Assembly: GCF_006716885.1 (NCBI RefSeq)
Contig: NZ_VFPU01000001.1
Location: 186,001-250,000, forward strand
Origin: Ornithinimicrobium humiphilum
GTDB lineage: Bacteria; Actinomycetota; Actinomycetes; Actinomycetales; Dermatophilaceae
Reading direction: 5' to 3'
DNA length: 64,000 bases
Positions 1 through 7,705 of this stretch are shown piece by piece. The first letter of the stretch is position 1; the number at the start of each line of letters is the position of its first letter. The notes beneath the pieces were generated by a model. It was given only the letters and a program-made list of their open reading frames with translations, searched no databases and was not told the DNA's origin. Made by a program: the position numbers and the translations under genes.

Positions 1-414
1 GACGCCGAGGACGTGACCCAGCAGGTCTTCCTCGCCGCCTGGCGGGGACGCAGCACCTACCGCCCGGCCGACGCGCCGCTCGGCGCCTGGCTCGTCGGCA
101 TCACCCGCCGGCAGGTCGCCGACTTCCTGCGCCGCCGGCACCGCACCGCCGAGGTCCCGACCACGGCCGAGGACCTGCCCGAGGGCACCGACCCCCGCTG
201 GAGCCCCGACGACGCCGACGACCTCATGGCCGTCTACGCGGAGCTGGAGAAGATCGGGGAGCCGCAGCGCCAGATCGTGCTGCTCGCCTACGTCCACGAC
301 CGCACCCAGCGCGAGATCGCCGAGGAGCTCGACCTGCCCCTGGGGACCGTCAAGACCCACACCACCCGCACCATGGCCCGGCTCCGCTCGATCCTGGGAG
401 GAGGAGCGCGATGA
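1..414 (+). CDS. ECF-type RNA polymerase sigma factor, 3' part (5' end outside window)
   Basis: The reading frame is open from base 1 and has no start here, so this is the C-terminal ~137 residues of a sigma-70 family extracytoplasmic-function factor. The first residues (DAEDVTQQVFLAAW) match the end of region 2 (-10 recognition), and residues ~80-130 are region 4 with the helix-turn-helix REIAEELDLPLGTVKTHTTR (-35 recognition). The stop overlaps the next start as ATGA, so it is co-translated with the RskA-like protein that follows, the usual sigma/anti-sigma order. It would direct RNA polymerase to stress-type promoters when released by that partner. Family assignment is firm; the subgroup (SigK-like) is inferred only from the partner type. 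Confidence 0.93.
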   Translation, partial: DAEDVTQQVFLAAWRGRSTYRPADAPLGAWLVGITRRQVADFLRRRHRTAEVPTTAEDLPEGTDPRWSPDDADDLMAVYAELEKIGEPQRQIVLLAYVHDRTQREIAEELDLPLGTVKTHTTRTMARLRSILGGGAR

Positions 415-1052
415 ACGACCTCACCGCCGTCGACCCGCACGCCCGGGTCGCCGCCCTGCTGCACCGCGCCGGTCCCGTCGAGGATCCGCCCCCGCCCCGG
501 GTGTGGAGCGCCGTCGAGCGGGATCTCTCCGACCCGTCGGCCGCCCCCGTGGTGCCGCTCGTGCGGCCCAGCCGTCGTCGTACGGGACCCCAGCTGGTCG
601 CGGCCGCCGCCGTCGGCGCCCTGCTCACGTGGGGCGGCCTGTCCCTCCTCGGCGAGGAGGGCGGTGACGTCGTCGCCAGCGGCCCCCTCGCCCCCCTCAC
701 GGACACGGGCGTCGGCGGCTCGGTCTCGGTCGTCGAGACCGCCGGCGGCCAGCGGCTTCGGGTCGAGCTCGACGACCTTCCGGACGCCGGCGACGGCTAC
801 CTCGAGGTCTGGCTGCTCCGCCCCGACGTCTCGGGCATGGTGACCCTCGGGGTCCTCGACGGCACCACCGCCGAGTTCCCCCTCCCCGCCGGTCTCGACC
901 TCGGCGACTACCCCGTGGTCGACATCTCCCGCGAGCACATGGACGGCGACCCCGGTCACGGCGGCGACAGCCTCGTCCGCGGCGAGGTCGCCACCGGGGC
1001 GGGGCAGAACGCCGCGCCCGCCGCGCCCGACTCCACTAGCCTCGAAGGATGA
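411..1052 (+). CDS. RskA-like anti-sigma factor
   Basis: 213 residues: a cytoplasmic N-terminal segment of about 55 residues, one membrane helix at ~60-80 (LVAAAAVGALLTWGGLSLL) and an extracytoplasmic domain with the RskA-like C-terminal signature (GYLEVWLLRP at ~128, then the region DISREHMDGDPGHGGDS). No Cys is present in the N-terminal segment, so this is not a zinc-binding (ZAS) anti-sigma factor. It should hold the upstream sigma factor at the membrane and release it by regulated proteolysis; a CPBP protease sits nearby but no link can be shown. The start is fixed by the 4-base ATGA overlap with the sigma gene. The -10 box of the following gene lies inside its 3' end. Confidence 0.85.
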   Translation: MNDLTAVDPHARVAALLHRAGPVEDPPPPRVWSAVERDLSDPSAAPVVPLVRPSRRRTGPQLVAAAAVGALLTWGGLSLLGEEGGDVVASGPLAPLTDTGVGGSVSVVETAGGQRLRVELDDLPDAGDGYLEVWLLRPDVSGMVTLGVLDGTTAEFPLPAGLDLGDYPVVDISREHMDGDPGHGGDSLVRGEVATGAGQNAAPAAPDSTSLEG

Positions 1053-1849
1053 CCCCCCTGCGACGAGACCAGCTGATCGTGACCCTGGCCGCCGTGGTCT
1101 GGGTCGTGGGCACCCTCATCGGGACCGGCGTCGTGGGAGGCGGTGGTGGCGTCGAGGAGCAGGGCGAGGGCTCCTTCTCCGACCAGGCCACGCTCATCGC
1201 GCCCGACGGTCCGGCCTTCTCGATCTGGTCGGTGATCTACCTGTTCCTGGCGATCTACACGGTCTGGCAGTGGCTGCCCGCCGCGGCCGGCTCCGAGTGG
1301 GCCCGCCGCACCCGGCTGCCCGCTGCTGCCTCGCTGGCCCTCAACGGCATCTGGCTGCTCGTCGTCTTCGCCGGGTGGATCCTCGGCTCCGTCCTCGTCA
1401 TCCTCGCCATCGCGATCTCCCTCGGCGTCGTCCTGCGCCGGACGGCGGGGCTGCCCGACGAGGGCTGGGTCCCCCGGGCCGCCGTCTCGGTGACCTTCGG
1501 GCTCTACCTGGGCTGGGTCTGCGTGGCGACCTGCGCCAACGTCGCCACCTGGCTGGTGGACCTCGGGGTCCCGGCCGAGGGCACCGCGCCCGCCTGGACC
1601 ACCGTCGCGGTCCTCGTCGTCGTGGTCGCGCTCACCGCCCTCCTGCTGACCCGCACCGACGACCTGGTCCTCCGCCTCGCGCTCGTTGCCGCCGCAACGT
1701 GGGGCGTCGCCTGGGTCGCCGTCGGCCGCTTCTCGGGCGAGCCTGCCAGCGACCTCGTCGGGTGGGCGGCGGTCGTCGCCGCCGTCCTCGTGGTGGGCCT
1801 CGGCGTCGTCTCGGCCCTGCCGCGCACCCGTGCGGCGGTGCGCGTCTGA
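1049..1849 (+). CDS. TspO/MBR-related tryptophan-rich integral membrane protein
   Basis: 266 residues with about seven hydrophobic helices. The region PAFSIWSVIYLFLAIYTVWQ (~51-70) resembles the conserved PxWxFxxxWxxLYxxMG stretch of the TspO/MBR family, and the protein is rich in Trp, so a TspO-related tryptophan-rich sensory protein is the best call. Classical bacterial TspO proteins are about 160 residues; the longer form found here is common in actinobacteria and its ligand is unknown. The start is supported by a perfect leaderless arrangement: TAGCCT at 1037-1042, then 6 bases, then ATG. It overlaps the anti-sigma gene by 4 bases but appears to have its own promoter, so it can be expressed without the sigma operon. 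Confidence 0.7.
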   Translation: MTPLRRDQLIVTLAAVVWVVGTLIGTGVVGGGGGVEEQGEGSFSDQATLIAPDGPAFSIWSVIYLFLAIYTVWQWLPAAAGSEWARRTRLPAAASLALNGIWLLVVFAGWILGSVLVILAIAISLGVVLRRTAGLPDEGWVPRAAVSVTFGLYLGWVCVATCANVATWLVDLGVPAEGTAPAWTTVAVLVVVVALTALLLTRTDDLVLRLALVAAATWGVAWVAVGRFSGEPASDLVGWAAVVAAVLVVGLGVVSALPRTRAAVRV

Positions 1850-1890
1850 GGACCGCGGCGCGTGACGCGGACCGCCCCGGGGGAGCACCG

Positions 1891-2610
1891 GTGAACCCGG
1901 TCGCCGAGCTGCGGGCGTTCGTCCGCGCGGCGCTGGTCACCAAGGTGCCGCGCTCCCAGCACGACCCGGCGCCCGTCCTCAGGCGACGTCGGATCGTCGC
2001 TGCCGTCACCCTCGTCGTCGGCGCGGCGCTGCTGTGGTGGTCGCTGCGGCTGGAGCCCGGCGACCCGCTCTTCTACCTCGGCACCGCGCTGCTGGCCCTC
2101 ACCTGGGTGGTCGGGGCCCTCCTCGGGGGGCCGCTCTACCTGGGGCGCGCGTACACCCGTGCCGGCACGGCATACGCCCGGGGGGTCGTGCAGTCGCTCG
2201 TCCTCGGACTGGCGCTGCTCGCGATCTTCCTGGCCGGCGCCCTGCTCGTCGCCCAGGTGCCCGCGCTGCGCGGACCCGTCGACGACCTGCTCGACCACGC
2301 GCGCTCCGGCTCGCTCGCCCTGGTCCTGCTCATCACCGTCGTCAACGGCGTCGCCGAGGAGATCTTCTTCCGCGGCGCGCTCTACGCCGCGGTCCCCGAG
2401 CGCTGGACGGTGGCCGTGACCACGGTCGTCTACGCGCTCACCACCGTCGGCTCGGGCGTGCCGCTGCTCGTGCTGGCCGCCGTCTGCGTCGGTCTCGTCT
2501 GCGCCCTCCAGCGGCGCGTCACCGGAGGCGTCCTCGGTCCGGCGATCACGCACATCACGTGGTCCTCCGGGATGCTCCTGCTCCTGCCCCCGCTGCTCTC
2601 CACCCTCTGA
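1891..2610 (+). CDS. CPBP family intramembrane glutamic endopeptidase (Rce1/Abi-like)
   Basis: 239 residues with five to six membrane helices. The family motif 1 is seen as AEEIFFRG (~157-164), with paired Glu and Arg, and the later His motif as THITW near residue 226; these are the catalytic features of CPBP proteases (type II CAAX-processing/bacteriocin-immunity). Substrate unknown. The GTG at 1891 is chosen because the reading frame upstream overlaps the TspO-like gene and the N-terminus after this GTG looks natural; the ribosome site is weak (GGGGGAG). The gene ends 12 bases before the SDR gene, so the two are probably co-transcribed. A second, unrelated-in-sequence CPBP gene occurs in the island at 27.6 kb. 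Confidence 0.82.
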   Translation: MNPVAELRAFVRAALVTKVPRSQHDPAPVLRRRRIVAAVTLVVGAALLWWSLRLEPGDPLFYLGTALLALTWVVGALLGGPLYLGRAYTRAGTAYARGVVQSLVLGLALLAIFLAGALLVAQVPALRGPVDDLLDHARSGSLALVLLITVVNGVAEEIFFRGALYAAVPERWTVAVTTVVYALTTVGSGVPLLVLAAVCVGLVCALQRRVTGGVLGPAITHITWSSGMLLLLPPLLSTL

Positions 2611-2622
2611 AGGGGACCTCCG

Positions 2623-3648
2623 ATGGATCCGCACACCTCCCGCACCGCCCTCGTCACCGGCGCCTCCGGCTACGTCGGGGGACTGCTCGTCCCCCGGCTT
2701 CTCGAGGCGGGACGTGCCGTGCGCGTCCTCACCCGGTCCGGCGCCCTGCGCGCCCCCTGGGTCGACGACGTCGAGGTGGTCCGCGGTGACGCCAACGACG
2801 AGGACGACCTGCGCCGCGCCCTGCGCGGGGTCGACGTCGCCTACTACCTCATCCACTCGATGGACGGCGGCGGCTCCTTCGCCGCGCGTGACCGCGCGCT
2901 CGCCGAGGGCTTCGGCCGCGCTGCCTCCCAGGAGTCGGTGGGCCGGATCGTCTACCTCTCGGGCCTCCACCCCGACGGGGAGCTCTCCGAGCACCTGGCC
3001 TCCCGCGTGGAGGTCGGGCAGATCCTGCTCGACTCGGGCGTGCCGACGGCGGTGCTGCAGGCCGCGACCGTCATCGGCCGCGGCTCCGCGAGCTTCGAGA
3101 TGCTGCGCTATCTCACCACCCGGCTGCCCGCGATGGTGGCCCCGCGCTGGCTCGGCAACCGGATACAGCCGGCGGGGATCGACGACGTCCTGCACTGGCT
3201 GGTCGCCGCCGCCGACCTGCCGCCGGAGGTCAGCAGGACCTTCGACATCGGCGGCCCCGACGTGATGACCTACGCCGAGATGATGCAGGTCTTCGCGGAG
3301 GAGACCGGGCAGCGGCGACGGGTCATCGTCACGCTGCCGGTCATGACGCCCTGGCTGGCGAGCCACTGGGTGGGACTGGTGACCCCGGTGGACGCCGGCG
3401 TGGCCAAGCCCCTGGTCGGCTCGCTCGTCCACGAGGTGGTCTGCCGGGAGTCCGACCTCGGCACGCTGGTCGAGGGTCCGCCCGGCGGCCCGACGCCCTA
3501 CCGCGAGGCCGTGCGCCGTGCCATGCACGGGGTGCCCGCCGACCCGGCGCACGCCCTGGGGCGGGCGGGCGCGGTCGCCGCCGGGCTGGCCGCGGCCGGC
3601 GGGCTGGCGGCCCTCAGCTCGCGGAGGAACGGCCGGCGACGAGGGTGA
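2623..3648 (+). CDS. NAD(P)-binding SDR-family epimerase/NmrA-like protein
   Basis: 341 residues. The N-terminus carries the Rossmann glycine motif TGASGYVGG (~11-19), followed by alternating strands and helices and a YYLIHSM segment typical of atypical/extended SDRs of the NmrA or YbjT type. These proteins use NAD(P)H for redox or isomerase chemistry or act as redox-sensing regulators; nothing in the sequence fixes the substrate. The C-terminal 30 residues are Ala/Gly/Arg rich and hydrophobic and could be a membrane-associated tail. ATG at 2623 has AAGGGGA 6-8 bases upstream. The 3' end overlaps the convergent B12-photoreceptor gene by 35 bp, so antisense interference between the two is possible. 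Confidence 0.8.
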   Translation: MDPHTSRTALVTGASGYVGGLLVPRLLEAGRAVRVLTRSGALRAPWVDDVEVVRGDANDEDDLRRALRGVDVAYYLIHSMDGGGSFAARDRALAEGFGRAASQESVGRIVYLSGLHPDGELSEHLASRVEVGQILLDSGVPTAVLQAATVIGRGSASFEMLRYLTTRLPAMVAPRWLGNRIQPAGIDDVLHWLVAAADLPPEVSRTFDIGGPDVMTYAEMMQVFAEETGQRRRVIVTLPVMTPWLASHWVGLVTPVDAGVAKPLVGSLVHEVVCRESDLGTLVEGPPGGPTPYREAVRRAMHGVPADPAHALGRAGAVAAGLAAAGGLAALSSRRNGRRRG

Positions 3649-4588
3649 CGGCCAGCTCGTAGGCGGCGCGGGTCACGGGCTGGGGCAGCAGCGTGACCGG
3701 CAGGTCCTCGGGCCAGCCGACGCACCCGCCGCCGCCGGCGAAGACGAGCACCTGCGGGTGGGCGTCGGCGAGCGCGCGCACCAGCTCGGCGCCGACCTCG
3801 GAGTCGTTCGGGTTGGGCACCGAGATGGTGACCGCGGCCGGGGAGAGCCTGCGGACCGCCGCGATCCAGCTCTCGACGGGCAGGTCCGAGCCCAGGTAGC
3901 GCACGTCCATGCCCCGCCGGCGCAGACAGGTGGCGAAGGCGAGGGCCGCGAGCTGGTGGTGGGTGCGCGGAGGCAGCCCGACCAGCACGACCGGCGCGTT
4001 GACGGCGGTGCCCGCGGCCTCGAAGGCCTGGCTCAGCCGGCGCTGGACCGCCGAGCTGACGAAGTGCTCGCCGGCGACGCTGATCTCCTCGGCCGCCCAG
4101 CCGTCGCCGACGGCGACCAGGGCGGGGGTGATCCACTCGTCGAAGATGGTCTCGAAGGACCCGCCGGTCATCACCTGGTCGAGCGTGCGCTCGAGGAGCT
4201 CGCGGTCGAGGTCACGGGCGGCCTGCGAGAGCGCCTCGACGGGTGGCAGCGCCGTGGTCGGCGGGGTCGAAGGGCTCCACTCGAGGTCGACCTCGGGCAC
4301 GGGTGTCCGGGCCGGGACGGGGACGCCGCCCTCGGGGACGTCCTCGACGTCGGGCATCGGCGGGTGCTCGGAGAGGACCTGCTCGGCGGCCAGCGACGCA
4401 GGGCTGCCCGCGGCGACCAGCTCGGCCATCCGACGCAGGCGGGCCACGTCGTCGTCGCCGTAGAGGCGGTAGCGCGAGGCCGTCCGGCGCGGGCTGACCA
4501 CGCCGTAGCGGCGTTCCCACGCACGCAGCAGATCGGTGGAGATGCCCGTGAGCTGGCTCACCTGCTTCACCGTGTAGCGCACCGCCAC
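3614..4588 (-). CDS. MerR-type transcriptional regulator with B12-binding domain, CarH-like photoreceptor
   Basis: 324 residues. The N-terminal MerR winged helix (~4-60; YTVKQVSQLTGISTDLLRAWERR) is followed by a Pro/Glu-rich linker (~75-115), a B12-binding helical bundle and a Rossmann cobalamin domain. Two features point to the light-sensing CarH/LitR group: the W-x9-EH motif (W164, E174, H175) that wraps the adenosyl group of AdoB12, and a His (H210) 46 residues after that Trp, the same spacing as the lower axial ligand in Thermus CarH. In the family, dark tetramers repress and light breaks the Co-C bond. GTG at 4588 is chosen: AGGAGG lies 5 bases upstream and MerR homology starts right there; an ATG 23 codons earlier lies in the promoter. 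No carotenoid or photolyase gene is in the window. Confidence 0.87.
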   Translation of the reverse strand: MAVRYTVKQVSQLTGISTDLLRAWERRYGVVSPRRTASRYRLYGDDDVARLRRMAELVAAGSPASLAAEQVLSEHPPMPDVEDVPEGGVPVPARTPVPEVDLEWSPSTPPTTALPPVEALSQAARDLDRELLERTLDQVMTGGSFETIFDEWITPALVAVGDGWAAEEISVAGEHFVSSAVQRRLSQAFEAAGTAVNAPVVLVGLPPRTHHQLAALAFATCLRRRGMDVRYLGSDLPVESWIAAVRRLSPAAVTISVPNPNDSEVGAELVRALADAHPQVLVFAGGGGCVGWPEDLPVTLLPQPVTRAAYELAVTLVAGRSSAS

Positions 4589-4624
4589 CGTGCCTCCTGG
4601 GTCCGTTCGATGTTCGTCCGGACC

Positions 4625-4656
4625 AGCGTACCGCAAGATTGGACGGACCTTGTACA
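4625..4656 (-). promoter_or_regulatory. Candidate promoter and self-operator of the CarH-like gene
   Basis: Reading leftwards, TGTACA (4656-4651) and TACGCT (4630-4625) are separated by 20 bases, an over-long spacer. The 11-base stretch around TGTACA fits the nnTnTACAnnn repeat unit known for Thermus CarH operators on both strands, because the site is palindromic. A single copy rather than tandem repeats is visible, so autoregulation is a suggestion only. Confidence 0.35.
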
Positions 4657-4663
4657 TGAACGA

Positions 4664-4704
4664 GCCCCGGGGGCCGCCACCGTGATGGTGACGACCCCCG
4701 GGGC
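4664..4704 (-). terminator. Factor-independent terminator of the 5'-nucleotidase gene
   Basis: Perfect 10-bp inverted repeat GCCCCGGGGG (4664-4673) / CCCCCGGGGC (4695-4704) starting 22 bases after the nucleotidase stop. There is no long U run (TCGTT follows on the minus strand), as is usual in actinobacteria. Confidence 0.7.
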
Positions 4705-4725
4705 CGGTCGTGCGGGTGCTGCCCG

Positions 4726-7419
4726 TCAGAGACCGCTGATGCGGTCCGGCGGAGCGGAGATGCCCGGGTTGGCCTGCAGGTAGGCGATGAACGCAGCCAG
4801 GTCCTCGGGGCCGCCCAGGAGGTTGGTGCCCTCGGTGAAGGCGGTGAAGCTGTCGCCGCCCTCCTGGAGGAAGTTCAGCGTCGAGACGCGGTAGACGCCG
4901 TCCGGGTCGAGCGGCTCGCCGTTCAGCCTGAGGTCGCTGGCCCGCGAGCCCTGCGGCTGCGAGGCGTCCCAGGTGTAGGTGAAGCCGTCGCTGACGCCGA
5001 GCGCGAGCATCGGGCGGCTGCCACGGTCCGGGATCGGCTGGTACTGCTGCTCCAGGACCTCGTCGATCTGGGCGCCGGTCATGTCGACCGAGACCAGCAG
5101 GTTGCCGAACGGCAGGACCGCGTAGGCCTGCGCGTAGGTGACGTCGCCGGCCGGGAGGCTGGCGCGGACACCGCCGACGTTCATGAACGAGATCTGGGCA
5201 CCGCCCTCGTCCGGGCCGTCGGTGGCGGCCAGGATGGCGTCGGCCACCAGGTCGGCCATCGGGGTCTCGATGCCGCGGTTGCCGCTGGAGTCACCGGTGA
5301 TCGCCTCGGAGGTGGACCCGACGACGGTCGCGCCGATGACGGCGGCCCGGGCCTCCCACTTGGCGACGACCTCGGCCATGGCCGGGTCGTCCTTGACGGA
5401 CTGCAGGACCAGGTGGTTCTCGGCGCGGACGCGGTCGCGGATCACGTCGCCGGTGCTGCGGCTGACCGTCAGCGCGGTCTCGGTGACGACGCGGGCGTAC
5501 TGGTTGGCGCTGGTGACCGTGCGCGGGTTGCCGGCCGGGTCGTCGATGGAGCAGATGTAGGGCTGGTGCGTGTGCCCGGTGATGACGGCGTCGATGGCCG
5601 GGTCGAGGTTCTCCGCGATCTCGACGACGGCGCCGGAGATGCCCTCGCACTCGTTGTAGGTGCCGGTCTGGTAGCCGCCCTCGTGCAGCAGCACGACGAT
5701 CGACTCCACGCCCTGGGCGTGCAGCGCGGCGGCCTGGGCGTTGGCGGTCTCGACCTCGTCGAGGAACTCGACGCTGGCCACGCCGCTGGGGCTGACCAGG
5801 GCCGGGGTGGCCTCGAGCGTCATGCCGATGAAGCCCACGTCGACGCCGTCGACGGTGCGCACCTCGGTGCCCGGCAGGATCGTCTCGCCGGACTCGCGGT
5901 CGACGACGTTGGCCGCCAGCCACTGGAAGTCGGCGCCGTCGTAGGGGTTGTCGTCACCCTCGAAGCAGCCGAGCTCGGGGTGGCAGCCGCCGTGCTGCAT
6001 ACGGAGCAGCTCGTCGACGCCCTCGTCAAACTCGTGGTTGCCGACGCTGGAGATGTCCAGCCCGGCGAGCTCGAGGGTCTCGACCGCCGGCTCGTCCTGG
6101 AACAGGCCGGACACGAAGGTCGAGCCGCCGATGAGGTCGCCCGCGGCGACGGTCAGGGTCTGTTCGTCGTAGGAGCGGGAGCGCAGCATCTGCAGCGTGG
6201 TCGACAGGTTGACGGCACCGCCGACGCGGTTCTGCTCGGGGTCCTGCTCCGGGGAGAGCACGCCGTCGCCGTCGACGGCGATGTGGCCGTGGTAGTCGTT
6301 GAACGACAGCAGCTGGACGACGAGCTCGTCGATCCAGGCCGGCAGCTGCGCATCCAGCACGTTGACGACGCCGTTGCCGATCGCTCCGGCGCCGCCGAGG
6401 ACGACCAGGCCCTGCGGCGAGAGGACGTCGAGGGTCGCCTGGGTGGCGGCGGGCAGGTGGCCCGCCTGGGACAGCAGCAGCGGGCTGCGGTGGTAGCCGG
6501 CCAGGGCGCCACCGGTGAGGCCGTCGGGGTAGTCCAGGCCACTGGCCAGGAACGGCACGGTGTCGGCCTCGAAGGAGGCGGCGACGGCGGCGGCGGTCTC
6601 GTAGCGGTCGCCGCCGCTCACGCGGGTCGTGTCCGGCACGATCTCGGCGATGTCGGCGAGGACGCCCGGCGCCACGGCACCTTCGCCACCGACGACGACC
6701 ACCGACTCGGGGCGGAGGTTGCGGATGGCGGCGGCCGTCGAGGCGCGCAGGCCGGTCGGGTGGGTGAGGAGGATCGGCACGCCGTCGGCGCCGGCACGGG
6801 CCCCGGCGGCGAGGGCGTCGGCGTAAGACGCGCCGGAGACGACGTAGAGGGTCGGCAGCCCGACCGGGTAGGCCTGCGCGATCTGCGCCGAGGTGGCGTA
6901 GCGGTCGATGCCGGAGATGCGCTGCACGGTGCCGGCATAGGCCTCCAGGGCCTCCTCGACGGCGGGCGAGACGGCGTTGTTGCCGCCGACGACGATGATC
7001 TTGCTCGGGCGGAGGTCCCGCAGCGCGGCGGCCGTGGCCGAGGGCAGCTGCTTGGGCTTGGTCAGCAGGATCGGCACGGGCGCACCGGCCTCGCGGTCCT
7101 CCCCCAGGACCGCGTCGGTGATGGACGCCGGCAGCTGGGCCGAGAGCGCGTCCGGGAAGTCGAGACCCGAGGCGACGACCACGGTGCGGGTGGCCTCGGC
7201 CGGGAAGGAGCGGGCGATCTCGGCGGCGGTCGCGTAGCGGTCGGCGCCGGAGATGCGGTGGACCGTCGAGGGGTCCGTCAGGACGGGCGCGTGCGGGGCG
7301 GCCTCGGCGTCGGGCGCGGTGGGCGCGGAGGTCGCCATGGAGGCGCCTCCTCCCACGAGCGCCAGCGCGGCGCTGGCAGCTACCCAGGCACGGCGTCGGG
7401 AACGCGGTGACAGGGACAT
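4726..7419 (-). CDS. Secreted 5'-nucleotidase/metallophosphoesterase with three cell-wall-binding type 2 repeats
   Basis: 897 residues. A signal peptide (basic RSRRR, hydrophobic core to ~30) is followed by three cell-wall-binding repeat 2 units, each opened by a RISGxDRYATAA-type motif near 54, 167 and 268. From ~370 comes a UshA-type metallophosphatase: FNDYHGH, AAGDLIGG, GNHEFDEG and GHTHQPY supply the two-metal site. The last ~200 residues are the 5'-nucleotidase C-terminal substrate domain. It should dephosphorylate extracellular nucleotides while held on the wall, for nucleoside or phosphate scavenging. No LPXTG or C-terminal anchor is seen. ATG at 7419 precedes the signal peptide and has GAGGAG about 9 bases upstream; longer frames lack a signal at the N-terminus. 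Confidence 0.92.
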   Translation of the reverse strand: MSLSPRSRRRAWVAASAALALVGGGASMATSAPTAPDAEAAPHAPVLTDPSTVHRISGADRYATAAEIARSFPAEATRTVVVASGLDFPDALSAQLPASITDAVLGEDREAGAPVPILLTKPKQLPSATAAALRDLRPSKIIVVGGNNAVSPAVEEALEAYAGTVQRISGIDRYATSAQIAQAYPVGLPTLYVVSGASYADALAAGARAGADGVPILLTHPTGLRASTAAAIRNLRPESVVVVGGEGAVAPGVLADIAEIVPDTTRVSGGDRYETAAAVAASFEADTVPFLASGLDYPDGLTGGALAGYHRSPLLLSQAGHLPAATQATLDVLSPQGLVVLGGAGAIGNGVVNVLDAQLPAWIDELVVQLLSFNDYHGHIAVDGDGVLSPEQDPEQNRVGGAVNLSTTLQMLRSRSYDEQTLTVAAGDLIGGSTFVSGLFQDEPAVETLELAGLDISSVGNHEFDEGVDELLRMQHGGCHPELGCFEGDDNPYDGADFQWLAANVVDRESGETILPGTEVRTVDGVDVGFIGMTLEATPALVSPSGVASVEFLDEVETANAQAAALHAQGVESIVVLLHEGGYQTGTYNECEGISGAVVEIAENLDPAIDAVITGHTHQPYICSIDDPAGNPRTVTSANQYARVVTETALTVSRSTGDVIRDRVRAENHLVLQSVKDDPAMAEVVAKWEARAAVIGATVVGSTSEAITGDSSGNRGIETPMADLVADAILAATDGPDEGGAQISFMNVGGVRASLPAGDVTYAQAYAVLPFGNLLVSVDMTGAQIDEVLEQQYQPIPDRGSRPMLALGVSDGFTYTWDASQPQGSRASDLRLNGEPLDPDGVYRVSTLNFLQEGGDSFTAFTEGTNLLGGPEDLAAFIAYLQANPGISAPPDRISGL

Positions 7420-7472
7420 GGTGATGATGCTCCTCACAGGCGATGAACGGCTCGGCATCGAGTCGTGAAAGC

Positions 7473-7500
7473 AAGGTAGTCCATCGTCCTGCCGGGGCAA
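7473..7500 (-). promoter_or_regulatory. Promoter of the 5'-nucleotidase gene
   Basis: On the minus strand TTGCCC (7500-7495), a 16-base spacer and TACCTT (7478-7473). Start of transcription would fall near 7466, leaving a leader of about 45 bases that contains the GAGGAG ribosome site. Confidence 0.5.
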
Positions 7501-7538
7501 GGGCCCGCGTCCCGAAGGGGCCGGAAAACCGCGAAACT

Positions 7539-7561
7539 GTGACGCATGTGACTGGTGTGAC
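7539..7561. promoter_or_regulatory. Three 9-base direct repeats resembling MtrA boxes
   Basis: GTGAC occurs at 7539, 7548 and 7557, exactly 9 bases apart. Read on the minus strand it is GTCACANNN three times, which matches the 9-mer direct-repeat motif reported for mycobacterial MtrA at cell-wall and replication genes. It lies between two divergent promoters of exported cell-wall genes, so either or both could be controlled. Binding by MtrA is inference. Confidence 0.5.
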
Positions 7562-7602
7562 GATCCCCAGGAAATCGTGACCGGAAATGGTCCTCCCGGC
7601 CA

Positions 7603-7631
7603 TTGTCTGGTCGCGGGGAGCGGCATAGAGT
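7603..7631 (+). promoter_or_regulatory. Promoter of the secreted peptidoglycan-binding protein
   Basis: TTGTCT (7603-7608), 17-base spacer, TAGAGT (7626-7631). The predicted transcript starts near 7638 and has a leader of about 68 bases. This is the best -35/-10 pair seen in the window. Confidence 0.65.
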
Positions 7632-7705
7632 CTCTGCACGTGTCTCCACGGGGGAGGCGCGTTCGGGGTCCAAGGATGGGTTCACGCAAGGGAGCTGGCT
7701 GACAG

